Notes under the pieces: model-generated
What the model was told of the DNA's origin: nothing
The model's database searches: none
Seen by the model: only the letters and a program-made list of their open reading frames with translations
Part shown: piece by piece, positions 1 to 12,258 of the stretch
How the letters are laid out: every line of letters starts with the position of its first letter
Position numbering within the stretch: the first letter of the stretch is position 1
Program-made: the position numbers and the translations under genes
From: Adiantum capillus-veneris
Lineage: Eukaryota; Streptophyta; Polypodiopsida; Polypodiales; Pteridaceae
DNA length: 64,000 nucleotides
Assembly: GCA_014529385.2 (NCBI GenBank)
Contig: CM043950.1
Location: 82,158,843 to 82,222,842 of the forward strand
Direction: 5' to 3'

Positions 1-2864
1 ATTGTCGTCAATGTATCTATATAGTCCTTCACTCTCATGACCAATCATCCAAACTCTCTCAACAAGATGGATGTTTATCAATTGCAAGTTTGGAAGATCC
101 ATTGTGGGAGGATATTCCTCTATCGCCGGGATCTCCAAGCTTGTGTAAGTTGCGTTTGGATCTAGGATAGACATGATTTCTGGGCTTAAGAGCTTTTTCT
201 TGGTTCAAGTAGACTTAGTCCACTGTGTTCAAGTTCTTTGGTTAGGGAAAAGTCGAAACTATGTCCAAAACTGCAACCGTTTCGTCACAATTCTCGCAAA
301 TTGTCGCTTTTAAGACACCCCTAACTTTTGGATGCATTTTGAGGCCTCAAACGACGTTTTTTTTTCAAAGTTGACCTAAATGGTTGCCATAGGCATCATT
401 TATTTCATGTTTTGCTCTAAGATTTGTAGAGCCGCTCTCAGGCTACGTTTTGATATAAAAACTTTTCCAATCCGATACCGTTTGTGAAAGTTATGGCCAA
501 AATAGAAAAATGCAGTTGAGAAAGGTCAAAATGAGTCCAAATTCAATTTTAAAAGAAGATTTGGGATCTCTGTGACACTGTGAACACTCGTGTATGGTCA
601 AAATTACAGTTGGACCCTAAAACTGGCCTAGAGACATCCTACGCATAGGATGTCTATATGCTCAAAATTTAACAACATTTGGTCCAAAGACTCCCCTTAA
701 GTCTAGCAACACAATGGTATGCTCAGAATTTCATTTGAACCTAAAAATGGCCTTGAGACATGCTACGTGTAGGATGTCTTTTTGATCAGAATGACTTGAA
801 ATTTTCACCCCATCTTCTCCTTGATGTGTTGATCACAGTGGTGTGCTCATAGGTTGGTTTGAAGTCCTAAATCAAGCTAGAGACATCCTACGTGTGGGAT
901 GTCTAACTACTCATATTTGTCCAAACTTGATCCCAATATTTTCTTAGTGCTCAGCAACCCAATGGTATGCTCAAAATTGAATTTGGATGCCAATAGGTCA
1001 GGATTTAGGCTGCAAGAGCTTCTAGTGAACTCCAAGAGTAGGATGTCTGACAATTCTTGTCTTTGCTTGGTAAATAGTCCAAACAAGGTCCAAATTCACT
1101 TTTGAAAAAAGTTCTGGAATCCTTGAGACACTTAAAAACCTCCCGATATGGCCAAAGTAGAATTTTGACCACTTTATGACCCTGGAGACATCCTACGCGT
1201 AGGATGTCTTTTTGCTCTGTTTCAGTTCAAACTTGCACTGTAGCTTCCCCTTGATGTGCTAAGCTCACATCTATTTTTACTTTTTGATTCTGACACCTAA
1301 AGGTTGGTCAAATGATCAAGAATCTGTTCCAAAAGCCTGATGTCCGTTCTGATGAATTCACCAGTCAAATCAACTCCAAACTGGAGCAAATTTGCCTAGG
1401 AGGCTTATCTAAGGCTATATGACAGCATGATATGGTCACAGTAGAATTTTGGTTTCAGAATTATGCAGTAGACATCCTATGCGTAGGATGTATTTTTGCT
1501 CAGAATGAACCCAAATTTGAACCACAGACTCTCCTTAAGGTGCTGATCACTGTGGTATGCTCAGAGGTTGATTTAGAGTGCTAAATCATGGTGAAGACAT
1601 CCTAAGCGTAGGATGTGTAAGTGCTTAGAATTGCCCCAAACTTGAGCCACAGCTTCCCCTTGATGTCAGCAACCCAATGCTATGCTTAGATTTGGGTTTG
1701 GATGTCAAAAGACCCCAAAATTAGCTATTCTTGCCTTTTTCAGTAAAAAATACTAAAGTCTGTTCAGTCTTCCTTTCACTGAACCAAATGAGATGAAATT
1801 GATCACATGCACTCAATACAACATTTGGAACATGCCTATGGATTCATTCTATGGTTTGGTCTCAAAATTATGCCTTGGGCACAATTTGTGTAGGATGTCT
1901 CGTCTTTTGGCTTTGATCTGTCAAAATTTGGTCAAATTTCCACTTTCTAGGTGAAAATAGGGTAAAACCTACCTTCTGAACACACTGGTCAACTCAGAAT
2001 TTCAAAATTTCCACCTGATCACCCTGTAGACATCCTACACGTAGGATGTCTACTACTGATTTTTTGAGACTGAAGTGTCCCTGATGCTTCCTTATGCTCT
2101 CAGCAAGTGCAAGTATGCTTCACAATTGCAAAAACATGCAAAAATCACTCAATTAAGCCCTTGCTGAAATTTTACATTTTCTGACTTCGCCTTTTGGCTT
2201 TTGGTCAATAAAAATAGGGAAAAACACCCAAGTCAATATGTTACTAGGGTAAAACCTACCCTCTGAACCCACTGGTGCAGTCATAATTTTCAAATTTGGT
2301 CTCCAGAACCCCTTTGAGACATCCTACGCATAGGATGTCTATGTTTACAGAATTGCAGGTTTTCTTCACAGAACCCTTGCAAATGCTCTTTTATATACAC
2401 AACATTATTCAGTCATACAAAAATAGCCACAAAAGCTTGTTTAATGCATTTTTACCCTCAAAAGCACACTTTTCCGTGATTTCAAATGCAATCAAGCACT
2501 TTAGCAAATAATTCAATGATGAATAGCTCTAGATCAGAATCAGATCACTTACCTAAAGGAACTCCTACAAATCATATGGGGTTTTGCATCTATGAGTAGA
2601 AAAACGCTTAACTGCCACACACGGACTAGTAAACGCTTTTATCACCTCACAAATCACTCGACCACCAACAACTACTCTAATCCACAAATCCTAACTAAAC
2701 CTATCTAGTCGCAAACCCTCGGCATGACACACGCTTCCTGGCTATCCACTTGATCGCGGAATATCCTCTTCCGGATCCACTTAAGAAAAACGCTTTCTTT
2801 AGCCGAAACTAAATCAAGAAACCATCACATGAGTGTTAGTAGGAAACCTACTTAGGTCCTTCTG
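1..2864 (-). mobile_element. Leader/internal 5' part of a tRNA-Asp-primed LTR retrotransposon (runs off left edge)
   Basis: This segment lies on the internal side of the primer-binding site at 2865-2882, so in the element's own orientation (minus) it is the untranslated leader and possibly the start of gag. No open frame over 71 codons is present and no retroviral domain is recognisable, so any coding part must lie left of the window or be decayed. From about 600 to 2340 it is built from degenerate units of roughly 125-150 bp that each hold a palindromic core (listed separately). Tandem repeats in untranslated regions are known from Tat/Ogre-type gypsy elements, usually near the 3' LTR; here they are next to the 5' LTR. 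Assignment to gypsy is inferred from tRNA-Asp priming only. Confidence 0.6.
631..2340. repeat. Tandem array with palindromic core gacatcctacgcgtaggatgtc
   Basis: Eight near-complete copies of a 22-24-bp palindrome (tacgcgta centre, agacatcc/ggatgtct arms) start at about 631, 755, 880, 1185, 1470, 1595, 2028 and 2316. Half copies lie at 1034-1048 and 1888-1900. Spacings cluster near 124, 150 and 285-290 bp. Between the cores a second motif recurs (ccccttgatgtgctgatcac...tggtatgctcagaatt), so the units are diverged tandem repeats about 125-150 bp long. Each core could form a short hairpin in RNA or cruciform DNA. Confidence 0.85.
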
Positions 2865-2882
2865 TCCCCGGCAACGGCGCCA
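2865..2882 (-). promoter_or_regulatory. Primer-binding site, tRNA-Asp
   Basis: The plus strand reads tccccggcaacggcgcca, identical to the 3' end of plant tRNA-Asp including CCA. The minus strand therefore carries an 18-nt perfect primer-binding site (tggcgccgttgccgggga). One base later the LTR begins with tgttgg. The orientation fixes the element on the minus strand, with the LTR to the right. Confidence 0.92.
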
Positions 2883-2883
2883 A

Positions 2884-3846
2884 TGTTGGAGGAGCGACTC
2901 ACACACCCATGAAGTGCATGCAAACACTACCTAGATCAACAGAAAGTCAATCGAGGACACTGATGACACGATAGGCACACGGAGGAAATCTCTTTAGCTT
3001 GTCAGGCTGAGACCATCCTACACATACAACACTCTGGAAGGCCAACTATACCACAATCAAGAACCTCAATACTCTCAACTACACCACCTAGCCACATACA
3101 CACATACGGAAGGTAACTCACCTAATCATGCCAGATTGCTACAAAACTTAAGAAACACCATCCCCTCACTAGGATACACCTGTCCCTAAGCTTCTACACT
3201 CAAAACCCTCACTCTAAACCCATGTGCGGAAAATGCGTAGGATGACAGAGCATAATTTTGACAATGCCCAAAACTAAAATTTATGAGTACCTATGCATAG
3301 CTTATGTCGCTACGATTCTATAGACTACTAGCACATAGAAAACAGACATCGTTTGATACACTTACGGACACAAATAGCTTATAGATGCGTCAGCGTGTGG
3401 GCTTCGTCTCGCGTGGAATGCTTGGCATTGGCGCGTAGCTCTCCTCGAGCCTACAACAATGGTGCAGTCAGATCTCCAATGTGTTGAGCGAGCCGGGCGT
3501 AGCTAGAGGATAAAGCTCACGGTCACTCTCTTTCTCTCTCACACACAGTAGACAGCAGCGCTAAGTTTTGATTATGATAAAAAGTTTTTTTTACAAAATG
3601 ACCTAGGTACCTTATATACTAAGGCTACCTTAGGTTTAACCAAAAATGGGGTTGAAAGGATCAAATGGCTTTATATTTACAATCTAGAAGTGCCATTGCA
3701 CCCCGGCTTCTGAAACTAGAGTAACTACTCATTACAAATGACGTTTATAGCCATAATCCGCAGCATTTCATAGCTCGCAAAAGATAAGACTTTGGTACAA
3801 ACTTGAGTCAACAACAATGCAATAAGATTTTCGCTCTATCTCAACA
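2884..3846 (-). repeat. 5' LTR of the tRNA-Asp-primed element (outer end approximate)
   Basis: On the plus strand the LTR begins tgttggagg at 2884, directly after the primer-binding site. The outer boundary is less certain: plus-strand tcaaca occurs at 3809-3814 and 3841-3846, and either would give a TGTTGA...CCAACA LTR of about 930-963 bp. A minus-strand TATA box (tatataag) lies at 3611-3618, which puts U3 on the right and a long R-U5 to its left. The partner LTR is outside the window, so the ends cannot be checked by alignment. Confidence 0.65.
3611..3618 (-). promoter_or_regulatory. TATA box of the 5' LTR
   Basis: Minus strand tatataag inside the LTR, followed by a T/A-rich stretch. It is the only TATA-like motif in the LTR positioned to start an R region upstream of the primer-binding site. 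Confidence 0.45.
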
Positions 3847-4362
3847 AGTTTGTCTCCTTTTTACCGACTTTAAGTTGGAAACTCCCAAATTACATATATT
3901 TGGTCAATTTGGAGATTCCCATAATGCGGGATTTCTACCATAATACTTAATATGGTCTTCCATGTAAGTTATGAGGAAGAAAATGTTTTGCATTGTCCAA
4001 AATATCTTATACAAAAAATTGCAAGGAATTGAAGAGGTGTGCAAGTGACAAGTAGAATGCGAATTCATCAATACATAAGACAATGTGGGTGATCCATCAG
4101 ATACCAAAAGGCACTAAGGTGCAATGCTAAGGATATTTGGGTGCACAATGCAAAAAAATGCAAAAAGAGCATCAAAAACATTGATGAAGGTACATCAGCT
4201 CCCTTGTATTGGGGGGTCACGACTTGAAATAATGGATTAGATAGTGTCTATGGAAGAGGCTCTAAGGCCCAATTTATGTGTTTTTGCAATGATAGTGTCA
4301 ATCAGAGTTGGTACATTTTCAACACAATCACATAGTGTCCTGCTAGCGTAAACAATCCGATT
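3847..4362. other. Non-coding interval, no feature recognised
   Basis: Contains only short open frames in both strands without recognisable domains. Nothing repeat-like was found apart from its approach to the tandem duplication that follows. Confidence 0.5.
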
Positions 4363-5116
4363 TGTACATGTGTAGACTTCACGGATCACATAGAATAGAA
4401 AAAACCATACATGGCTTGCAAGCACATTTACTTTATCTTCCTTCGCTACTTTGGACTCAATGATGTGAAGAACCATGACATGCTTATCCATCAAAGCAAG
4501 CTCAACAATGAGATTTTCTTTGTAGTCAATTATTGTGTGCAACCTTCAAGTCTTGTCTCCCAGAGACACTCACTCCATGTTTTGTGATTGTACCTTGTAA
4601 TATTGATGGATAACTGGGACATTTTACTTTGATTGCTTTTCATTATGTGTTAGATTTTAATTGATTTTGCTTCAATTCGTTGTCCAATATGACCCACCAA
4701 AAATGAAAAAATTGTGCTGGAGACATTTGCCTTGCAGGTTCAAGGCAAGTCTTATGAATTTCACATCACAAAATATCTTATTTTTACATGTGCAGACTTC
4801 ACGGATCGCATAGCACAAAACAAACCATACATGGCTTCTAAGAACATTTACTTTCTCTTCCTTTGCTACTTTGGACTTGATGTGGAGAACCATAACATGC
4901 TTATCCATCAAAGCAAGCTCAACACTGAGGATTTTCTTTGTTGTCAAGTATTGCGTGCAACCTTCAAGTCTTGTCTCCCACAGAAAATCACTCCGTGTTC
5001 TATGATTTTATCTTGTACTATTTCATTCGATAATTGGGACATTTTACTTTGATAGATTTTCATTATGTGTTAGCTTTCAATTGTTTTTTTTAATATTCAT
5101 TGTCCAATATGACCCA
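4363..5116. repeat. Tandem duplication, exact 420-bp period
   Basis: Unit 1 (4363-4696) and unit 2 (4783-5116) align in the same orientation. Landmarks acatgtg(t/c)agacttc at 4366/4786 and tgtccaatatgaccca at 4681/5101 are both exactly 420 bp apart, although many substitutions separate the copies. The 86 bp between them belong to the unit but have diverged too far for me to align. Both units translate to similar short frames on both strands (101 and 91 codons on minus, 112 on plus in unit 2), but no domain is recognised and I do not call a gene. Confidence 0.85.
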
Positions 5117-5163
5117 CTTGTGTGCTTAGAGAGAGAGAGACAGAGAGAGAGGGGGGGTGGAGA

Positions 5164-5168
<5 letters not shown>

Positions 5169-5242
<74 letters not shown>
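5169..5242. repeat. Compound microsatellite (AT)n(AG)n
   Basis: About 17 AT units followed directly by about 20 AG units. Confidence 0.97.
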
Positions 5243-5244
<2 letters not shown>

Positions 5245-8200
5245 GGATGACAATTAAAGAAACATCACTCCAGTCACTTCATAAGCAAGATTTTTCCCTC
5301 AAATACGACATTCATGGGAATATTCAAAAAAAGTTGACTCTGGAGCTCTCTCGATAGCAATCCCCAATGACATTACCTCTCCAATTGGTTCCACATCCGC
5401 TAGTGGAACCGTCCATATGTTGAGATCATTGATGCAGAGACTAAAAAAGGGGATGAAGCAAGATGGGCTAGCAAGGAGGAAAGAGATAAAGTGCTCGGCT
5501 TAGAATGTCATTACTACATGGGAACAAGCTCTAAAGCCTCTCCCTCAAGGTGGCCAATGGACTCATCCCGCACCTGCATAAAATGGATTGCTCTTAGATG
5601 TTGATTGCACTCTCAAGCTTTGAGTTTATTGTCTTCTGCCTCTCAAATTTTGTGCCTGGGATCCTTATGTTGTCTATCATGCTTTTAAAACATCTGAGAT
5701 TGTGAACGCATGCTAAGGGAATGGCTTTTTAAGAATAAATAAAGATAGTGCTTTAATAAATAATGCACGGAGACCTCCAAATTTCACACACTTGTAGAAA
5801 TGAAGTGAGCACAGAAAAGGGGGTTTGTACATCTTTGCTCTCTAAGGAAGATGAAATGTGGCAAGATTAGATTAATCCTTTCTAGAAAGAGATAAGAAAA
5901 ACAAAGCTTTATTATATTTTTTAAACATAAATATTTAAAAATAGTGTAATTTATTGTTTTTAAATAAAGTTATGCTATTCAATCAATTTAATCATGTTAT
6001 TTTAAAATAAAATTAGCCAAAAAACTTTATCAAAATATATTGACATAATTTTGTACTTATTTTATTTGATTTATAATATTAAGTTATCAATATTTAAAAA
6101 AAAACAAATAAAATCTAGGAAAGTAATGTGGCATTTGGAGTGCCCATTCATGGATGAGACGGTTATTCATGGGGGGAGATGATGTGGATGGTTGATTATT
6201 TGGATTGCATAGATGGAAAGGTGATGTGGTGAAGGAAACACTCTCATTTGCCATGTTCGACGATAACATGTCAAATTGATGACATGGAGTGATTAGGTGG
6301 CAAAAAAGATGGAGGATGAGTTAGTGGGGTGGTGATCTGCTATGCAAGTTGTCTCATAGATGGCAGGTGATGTGGCATGCCATGCAATCACCATGTACAA
6401 GGTGGTGCATGACGTGGTAGATGACATGGCATGCATGGTTTCCATAGAGGTGGTGGATGCTTTGACAATTAAGGCGATGTGGCATACAAGGTACACAGTC
6501 AAAGAGTTGACTTTGTTGATACGGTAGCTGACATGGGATAAGGACATAGATTTTTGGTGTTTTGGTAGATCCCTCGTATGAGGTGGACTCACCAAATAGG
6601 ATTTGGAGACTAGGACTAGATTGTGGATGATGGACAAGTGTCAAATTCTTAAGCTTCAACACTGAGAAGGCACACCTCAAGTGATTTAAACAAATAAAGA
6701 AAATTAAAATAGTAGAAATGTTGCCTTCTTTTACTCAAATTTAATGAAGGATTTTTTTTATAGATCCTACATTAAGGGATATAATAAATGTGAAAACCAA
6801 AAGCAGTAGAAATGCAAAATAATTTTTAGATTTTTTAAAACCCTAGAAGGATCTTCTAAGTAGCTTTTGTAACTTTTTGAGATAAATTTGTCAAGATTGA
6901 AGTGTTAAAGTTCCTTTTTTTTAAAGCATGGTTGCATTCTTTGTGTGGTAATTCATCAAATGATCATTGTCTCTTGAACATTGCAAGAAACCAAAAACAA
7001 ATCACGAGTGGTGGTCAAAAAGTAGGTCGCTAGTGGTGGGTGAGTAGAGAGAGGAAGGTGGCGAGTGCTAGCAGCTTGGAAGAAGCTGGGGCAAAAAGAT
7101 TTTGTCTTAAGGAGTGAAGTGTGCCTTCTAAGCACTATTGGGATTGGTCCGAGCTAGTTACTGTAATGACCCCAACTTTTTCTGACGTCAATAGAGTTCA
7201 AATGCAATTTTGATTAGTGTTTTAATTTGTGGAGATTCCAGGCAATAAAACAAAAGAGCTACTCGTAGGTGTGAGAAATTTGGTTTAAAAGTTTTGGATA
7301 TTTTAAACAGTAAACCTTCAAAATAAAAATGAAAAATAATGACGTAGAGGCCCAAAAAAATATCAATGAATCAAATAAGATTGCTTGAATGTAGGCAATT
7401 GATGTACAAAATGGTATATCAAACAAAAAAGGTAAGATAAGGTTACATTTGATTGCTCCATCAAGGTCACAATGATGTTACAGAGCATGGAATGCTTAAC
7501 CAAGATAGTCCTTGTACACAAAAATTTCCATTATAATGACTACAATTGGCATTTGTGTGGTGGATTCCCAATGTGTTTCCAATTATGTGTTTTATGTGGT
7601 CAGCAATCTTTGCCTCTTAAAAGTTTCTACAACCAAGTCAAAATGATGTAGGAATAGCATAAACAAAAATATTTGTTGAAGCAATTGCAAAAAGTGTGTA
7701 CACAAATCATGCACGCACCCACTAATGGTGGTAAGATAATTAGCAGGACATTTAACCATGTCACATTCATAAAAATGTTTGTTGTGGTCATAATCATCCA
7801 AATAGCAAATCCATGAAAATATTGAGCCTTCTTTTGTGGTACCACCAAAATCTTTGAAAGAAAAGTGACTAATTTTACTCTTCTTCTTTTCATGCTTGGA
7901 TTCAAAATTAGGTGCACGCATACTAGTGCTTTCCAATTCAATGCATCTAGTGCACTCATATGCCAAATCTGTTGCAAATAGAATAGTTGCTCATTAAAAT
8001 GGTAGGAAATAATGGTAAATGCACCATAATGTAGAGAATAATGAAAATAATCGGAATTTTAACAATAAAAATAGAAAAAAATACTTATATAATGAAAACG
8101 TGATGTTTGTAACTTGTAAATGCATTGTAACCTATTGACACCAAAATATGGAAATTGAAATCAACTTCAACAATACTTTCAAGTCAATGGCATCAATGCA

Positions 8201-8849
8201 TTTTACGCTTTCCAAAGGTTCATTAATGATCGACACATGCATGACACTCTGCTCAGTCATAAAATTAATACAAACAAATTTTGTTTTTGCAACAGAACTT
8301 TATCAAGTGCTTGCTACCCACTATAGTTATTTGCAAGATCTAAAAATTTTGATCTTTTTTGGTCATCAATTTTATAAAAATCCAATGCCATTAGATATCC
8401 ATGGCTTATTTAGAGCTTCAAGAGCTATTGGAAAGAGAGGATTATGGTATTGGATCTTAAGGCTTATGACCTTCTATTTTAAGGAGTCCAACTTTTGGGC
8501 CCCACTTTTAATAAAGTATGAGATGCATGCAAAATATGGCCGACAATGTGCAGAGATGGAATGTTAACCACTTACGGACACCCTAACACCTTTGACGAAC
8601 GCCTTATCATTTTATTTGAGTCATGGACCGGGCTTGTCGGTCCTATAGGTGCATAGGTGATCGCATATGAAAGGAGAACCACTTATCTCATTTTTACATT
8701 ATTTTTTCTATAATTGACCGTTGTGGGCGCCCATGTGTGAATGGGTCAGATTCATATAAAAGTCCATTTTGACCTAAAATCCTCATTCTTGAGGTGCATG
8801 CTAAAGAAGTGCTTTTGGTCTACCTCTACCTTCTTCTCCATCGTGTGCT

Positions 8850-8852
<3 letters not shown>
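5243..8852. other. AT-rich non-coding interval
   Basis: Includes a very A/T-rich stretch at 5880-6120. A region at 6170-6480 has many degenerate copies of gatg(t/a)ggcatg-type words. An isolated 139-codon plus frame (8148-8567) has no recognised domain and an AT-driven composition, so I treat it as chance. No RNA gene or transposon end was recognised. Confidence 0.5.
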
Positions 8853-8891
<39 letters not shown>

Positions 8892-8896
8892 CACGT
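8853..8896. repeat. Microsatellite (GT)n grading into (GC)n
   Basis: About 16 GT units followed by gcgcgcgcac, a purine-pyrimidine alternation of the kind that can adopt Z-DNA. Confidence 0.95.
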
Positions 8897-8955
8897 GTGC
8901 ATGCGTGCTTGAGAGAGAAAGAGAGAGTGTTTGTGTGTGTGATGAAGCATTTCGG

Positions 8956-9300
8956 TGTCAGGGTATATGTGTTCAAAAGGTGATCCGGGCAGGCGTCGGG
9001 CCTCTGGCTGTGAGAGGTGTGAGAGAGAACAAGAAAAACAAATGCATAAGGCTTTGGCAATCACCGTATTCTTCAATTAATCAATTTAAGCTCTGATTAC
9101 ATTCTACTCAATAGCCAAGGCGGGCTGGTAGCAGCACTGACACTTGGGTTCACTAAAATCTAGGAGTTTAGACTCCCTTTACAATTACTCGGGTTGTTAA
9201 GGGATCCTGATTTATAAAAAAGGATTAACTAAATCTAAGATGTCGTTGATGATAAAAAATATCCTCGCTGTCAGATTTCCTTGCTTTGAATGTTGTTGAA
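8956..9300. repeat. Dispersed repeat, block alpha, copy 1
   Basis: Begins tgtcagggtatatg and aligns end to end, same orientation, with 43916-44261. The shared segment includes agaacaagaaaaaca, caattaatcaatttaagc and gatttataaaaaaggatt. It starts with TG, as an LTR would, but no matching CA end, primer-binding site or TSD was found. Probably a fragment of an LTR. Confidence 0.8.
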
Positions 9301-9654
9301 TTGAGGAATATCCGTCCTCAAGCGAGTAGTTTTGAGCGAACAAGAAAGCAAGCGAGCACATACAATTAGAAAGACTAGATCAAGACCTCAATAGCTACTC
9401 TGTAGAGGATAGTGTAGCAAAGTAAATATGTTGCCTCTCAAATAGTCTCAAATAAAAGAACTATACTCTTACTTTAATGTGTGCACATGCAACTTGATAC
9501 ATACTCTTACTTTAATGTGCTAGCAAGCATTAACATTAAATCCAAGAACCTCATTATAAACCTAACTACAAAAACATGTGCTTACTCCTATAAACACTTT
9601 AGGCCACATCTGAGACGACAATAGCCGACAAAAAAATACCCTACAATGTAAAAC
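9301..9654. other. Non-coding interval, no feature recognised
   Basis: Unique within the window. It contains a short local repetition of tactcttactttaatgtg at about 9465-9520. Confidence 0.5.
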
Positions 9655-9659
9655 TCTAA

Positions 9660-10564
9660 TGATGGTGGCTTTCTGCGTACACCCCCACTCGGTATTTTTC
9701 ATGTGTATCCTCTCCAAAGAAGCCAAATGCTTTTAGTGTATGAACCACCTCTAGCATTTCTATCTTTAGCATTTTTTCCTACTAGTAGATTTGGCTTTTT
9801 TTTCCTATTTTATCTTTCAAAAATAAATAAAACCATCACATTTATTGTAATAAAAGTGAGGAAAACTTCCCACATCATTACCTATTTTTCTAATATTTTT
9901 ACTATTTATTATGTCATCACTAATTATTTTCCCTTCATTTTGCTATATGTTATTTCCTATTTTCTATTTTCATTATATTTGGATATCTCTATCATCATCT
10001 TCTCTTCGATGGTTGCAATGTGAGTCTTGGGTATACATCATGCTTGCACAAGGCATCAATGAGTCATCTTTGGTAGCACAAGGAAAGGTAAGGTCATATG
10101 GTCCACCAAAAAGACTTTTGGGATGTGGAAAATACATGTTTATTGGCTCGAATTCTAGCACGTAATTCCACCCCAAATTTGTTACAGTGACGTGAATGAA
10201 AGGTGTAGCTCATTAGCTCATCTCTTTGCCCATATTTTTAGTTTTTTTTTTGGAGCTTTGAGCGAGGAGCCATGTCCAAAATGGTGGGACCCTGTTGGCA
10301 GCTCACAGTGACAGGTTTGCCTACCCTGTTTTCTCTGCTTCCACACACACACAACCACTTTAACCTCAACCGTCTCTCACCCAACCTTGTAAAAAACCCC
10401 TCCTTCTCTCTCACCTTTGAACATCATTATACCTCACTTACCACATCATTTGGCCTCTAGCTAGAGTGGCCACTCACATGGCTAGAGGCATCTTCTAGGC
10501 CTAGTGACCACTTGGCCATCATGCAAAAAACCAAAGTGGTGGGGAGGAGCTTCATCATCACTGC
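9660..10564 (+). repeat. 5' LTR of the gypsy element, truncated (U3 only)
   Basis: Aligns with 16964-17862 from tgatggtggc to cactgcacc with scattered substitutions and small indels. After 10564 the two copies have nothing in common. The 3' copy goes on into a TATA box and R-U5, while this one continues into unrelated sequence. This LTR therefore lacks promoter, R and U5, and no primer-binding site follows. Confidence 0.85.
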
Positions 10565-11361
10565 ACCCCACAAATTTCACCCCTAAACCCTCATGAAGCA
10601 AAGAGGCAGAGGCTTGCCTATAAGATTGCCGCTCATATGTGTGTGCTCCTTGTGCACTTTGTGAATCCACACGCCACTAGTCCTAAGACAACCTTCTGTC
10701 TGCGTGAAGATTTATTTGGATATTGTCCAAAGTGATTTGGTGATCGGGTGAAGAGCCTTCCCGCTTTACCTTTGTTGCTAATTTTCAAGAAGCTATCTCA
10801 ATCTAAAGAGACTGTCCTTGTTGATGATGTTTTGCACATTAATGGTGTAACGTTTGTTCCTCGTGATAATTATGGCAATAGCATCCAGCTACTACTTGCA
10901 AAAAGGCTCGGCATAGTAAGAAGTCTTTCCATCACCCCCTACATCTTCACAGACGCGTCAGGAAGGGTAGAAGTGATCCGAGGTGCCGACCTTCTGTGGT
11001 TGATCAGGCTCATTGGTCCAAAGATGGTGCAACTAAGATAGTCTATTTGTGTGGCTATGTATGGATGCCAATAATGACAATAATGATCCACGGATGTTTC
11101 CTTTCCATTTTGTGCGTCATATGCGTGTTAATATATGTATTGATAGGAAATTATTCTATCAGCAAAGAATAGCCTTGTTGTTTGGAGTTGAAAGACTTGG
11201 GGAAATCTTGCACTCTCCTCACCCTGTCATTCTACCCTTACTAGATTATCACCACTCCTTTGATGTGTCAATATTCATCCTAATTTGAGTTAGCTATGGT
11301 AAAGCTCCAAATTGTACTTATCATACTCTGCTTTCAATAAATTGGAGTTGTTTGTGTAATT
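10565..11361. other. Unassigned segment between truncated 5' LTR and gag
   Basis: Replaces the expected TATA/R/U5/primer-binding site. A 97-codon plus frame (10748-11041) and a 79-codon frame (11049-11288) have no recognised domain. It may be leader sequence left after an internal deletion, or foreign sequence; I cannot tell which. Confidence 0.5.
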
Positions 11362-12176
11362 GTGTACTCTCTCGATTACATTATGGCCTTCCCTATTTTT
11401 TATGGTAAGCCTGGGGAGGTTGCTTCAGACTTTTTGGATAATTTGGAAATGACATTTTTAGTGTCAGGAAGGGATGATGAGGCCACAAATCTAAGGTCGT
11501 TTCCACTAGTCTTAAGAGAAGGTGCTAAAGTATGGTATCAAACTTTGGCACCCGAAGAAAGAAGAGACTGGGAAGCCTTAAAAACGGCCTTCATCGAAGA
11601 GTTTCGCCATCATGAGCCTCTAGAGGAGATATGGAGACAACTCTTAGAGCTACGCCAAACATCACCGAATGACTATAGAAGCTATCAAGGGAAGTTTTCC
11701 AGCCTGCGGGAGAAGTGGTGTGCATCATTAGGCGAAGGGGAAAGGGAGCCAGAGTGCCTAAAGAAGGATTGTTTCCTAGTAGGGCTTTACCTCATCCTTT
11801 GAGAAAAGGTAAAAGGTAAATTCCCAGACACCTTTGAGAAAGCTATGAATTATGCAAGGGAGAAGGATAGGAAATTAAAGTTCCAAGCTCAGCTACAAGG
11901 AGGAATGGAGCCTCCACCGCTAGCTCAACCTACGGCAAGGGTAGTAGTAGGGACAGGAGCAACAGACCAAGAGTCCTCTCAGCAAGAGCTGCTTCAACAA
12001 ATCACCAATAAGCTAGAGGGCCTGTCCATCAATTTGGTTCAAGGTGTAAGGGCTCCCCAACCAAGAAATGAACGAAATAGACAAGAAGGACAAAGGTAAA
12101 CCCGTGAGTACGTTTGCTACAATTGTGGAGAGGTAGGTCATGGCATGTATTTTTGCCCTCACCCACGACGCTATTA
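11362..12176 (+). pseudogene. gypsy gag remnant with CCHC zinc knuckle
   Basis: Gag packages the element RNA. The frame from 11362 begins with a retrotransposon gag-type region (ending in ALKTAFIEEFRHH and QLLELRQTSPNDYRSYQGKF), stops at 11802, and resumes at 11845-12099 with a basic/Gln-rich linker. After an in-frame TAA at 12097-12099 the same frame encodes a perfect CCHC knuckle at 12115-12156 (CYNCGEVGHGMYFC, C-x2-C-x4-H-x4-C). A second TAA follows at about 12174. The residues that matter are intact, but the protein could not be made in one piece. Confidence 0.8.
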
Positions 12177-12258
12177 AGGAAATGATAATCAAAGACGACC
12201 TCCCCGCCAACAAGTCACCCCCCCTCGAGCAAGGCTGCCAAATGGAAAAAATGAAAAT

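Noticed and set aside
2865-2882. A tRNA-Asp gene fragment
   Set aside because: Only the last 18 nt of tRNA-Asp match, and they abut an LTR start (tgttgg); that is a primer-binding site, not a gene.
8148-8567. 139-codon plus frame as a gene
   Set aside because: No recognisable domain, A/T-driven composition, no promoter or neighbour context; likely chance.
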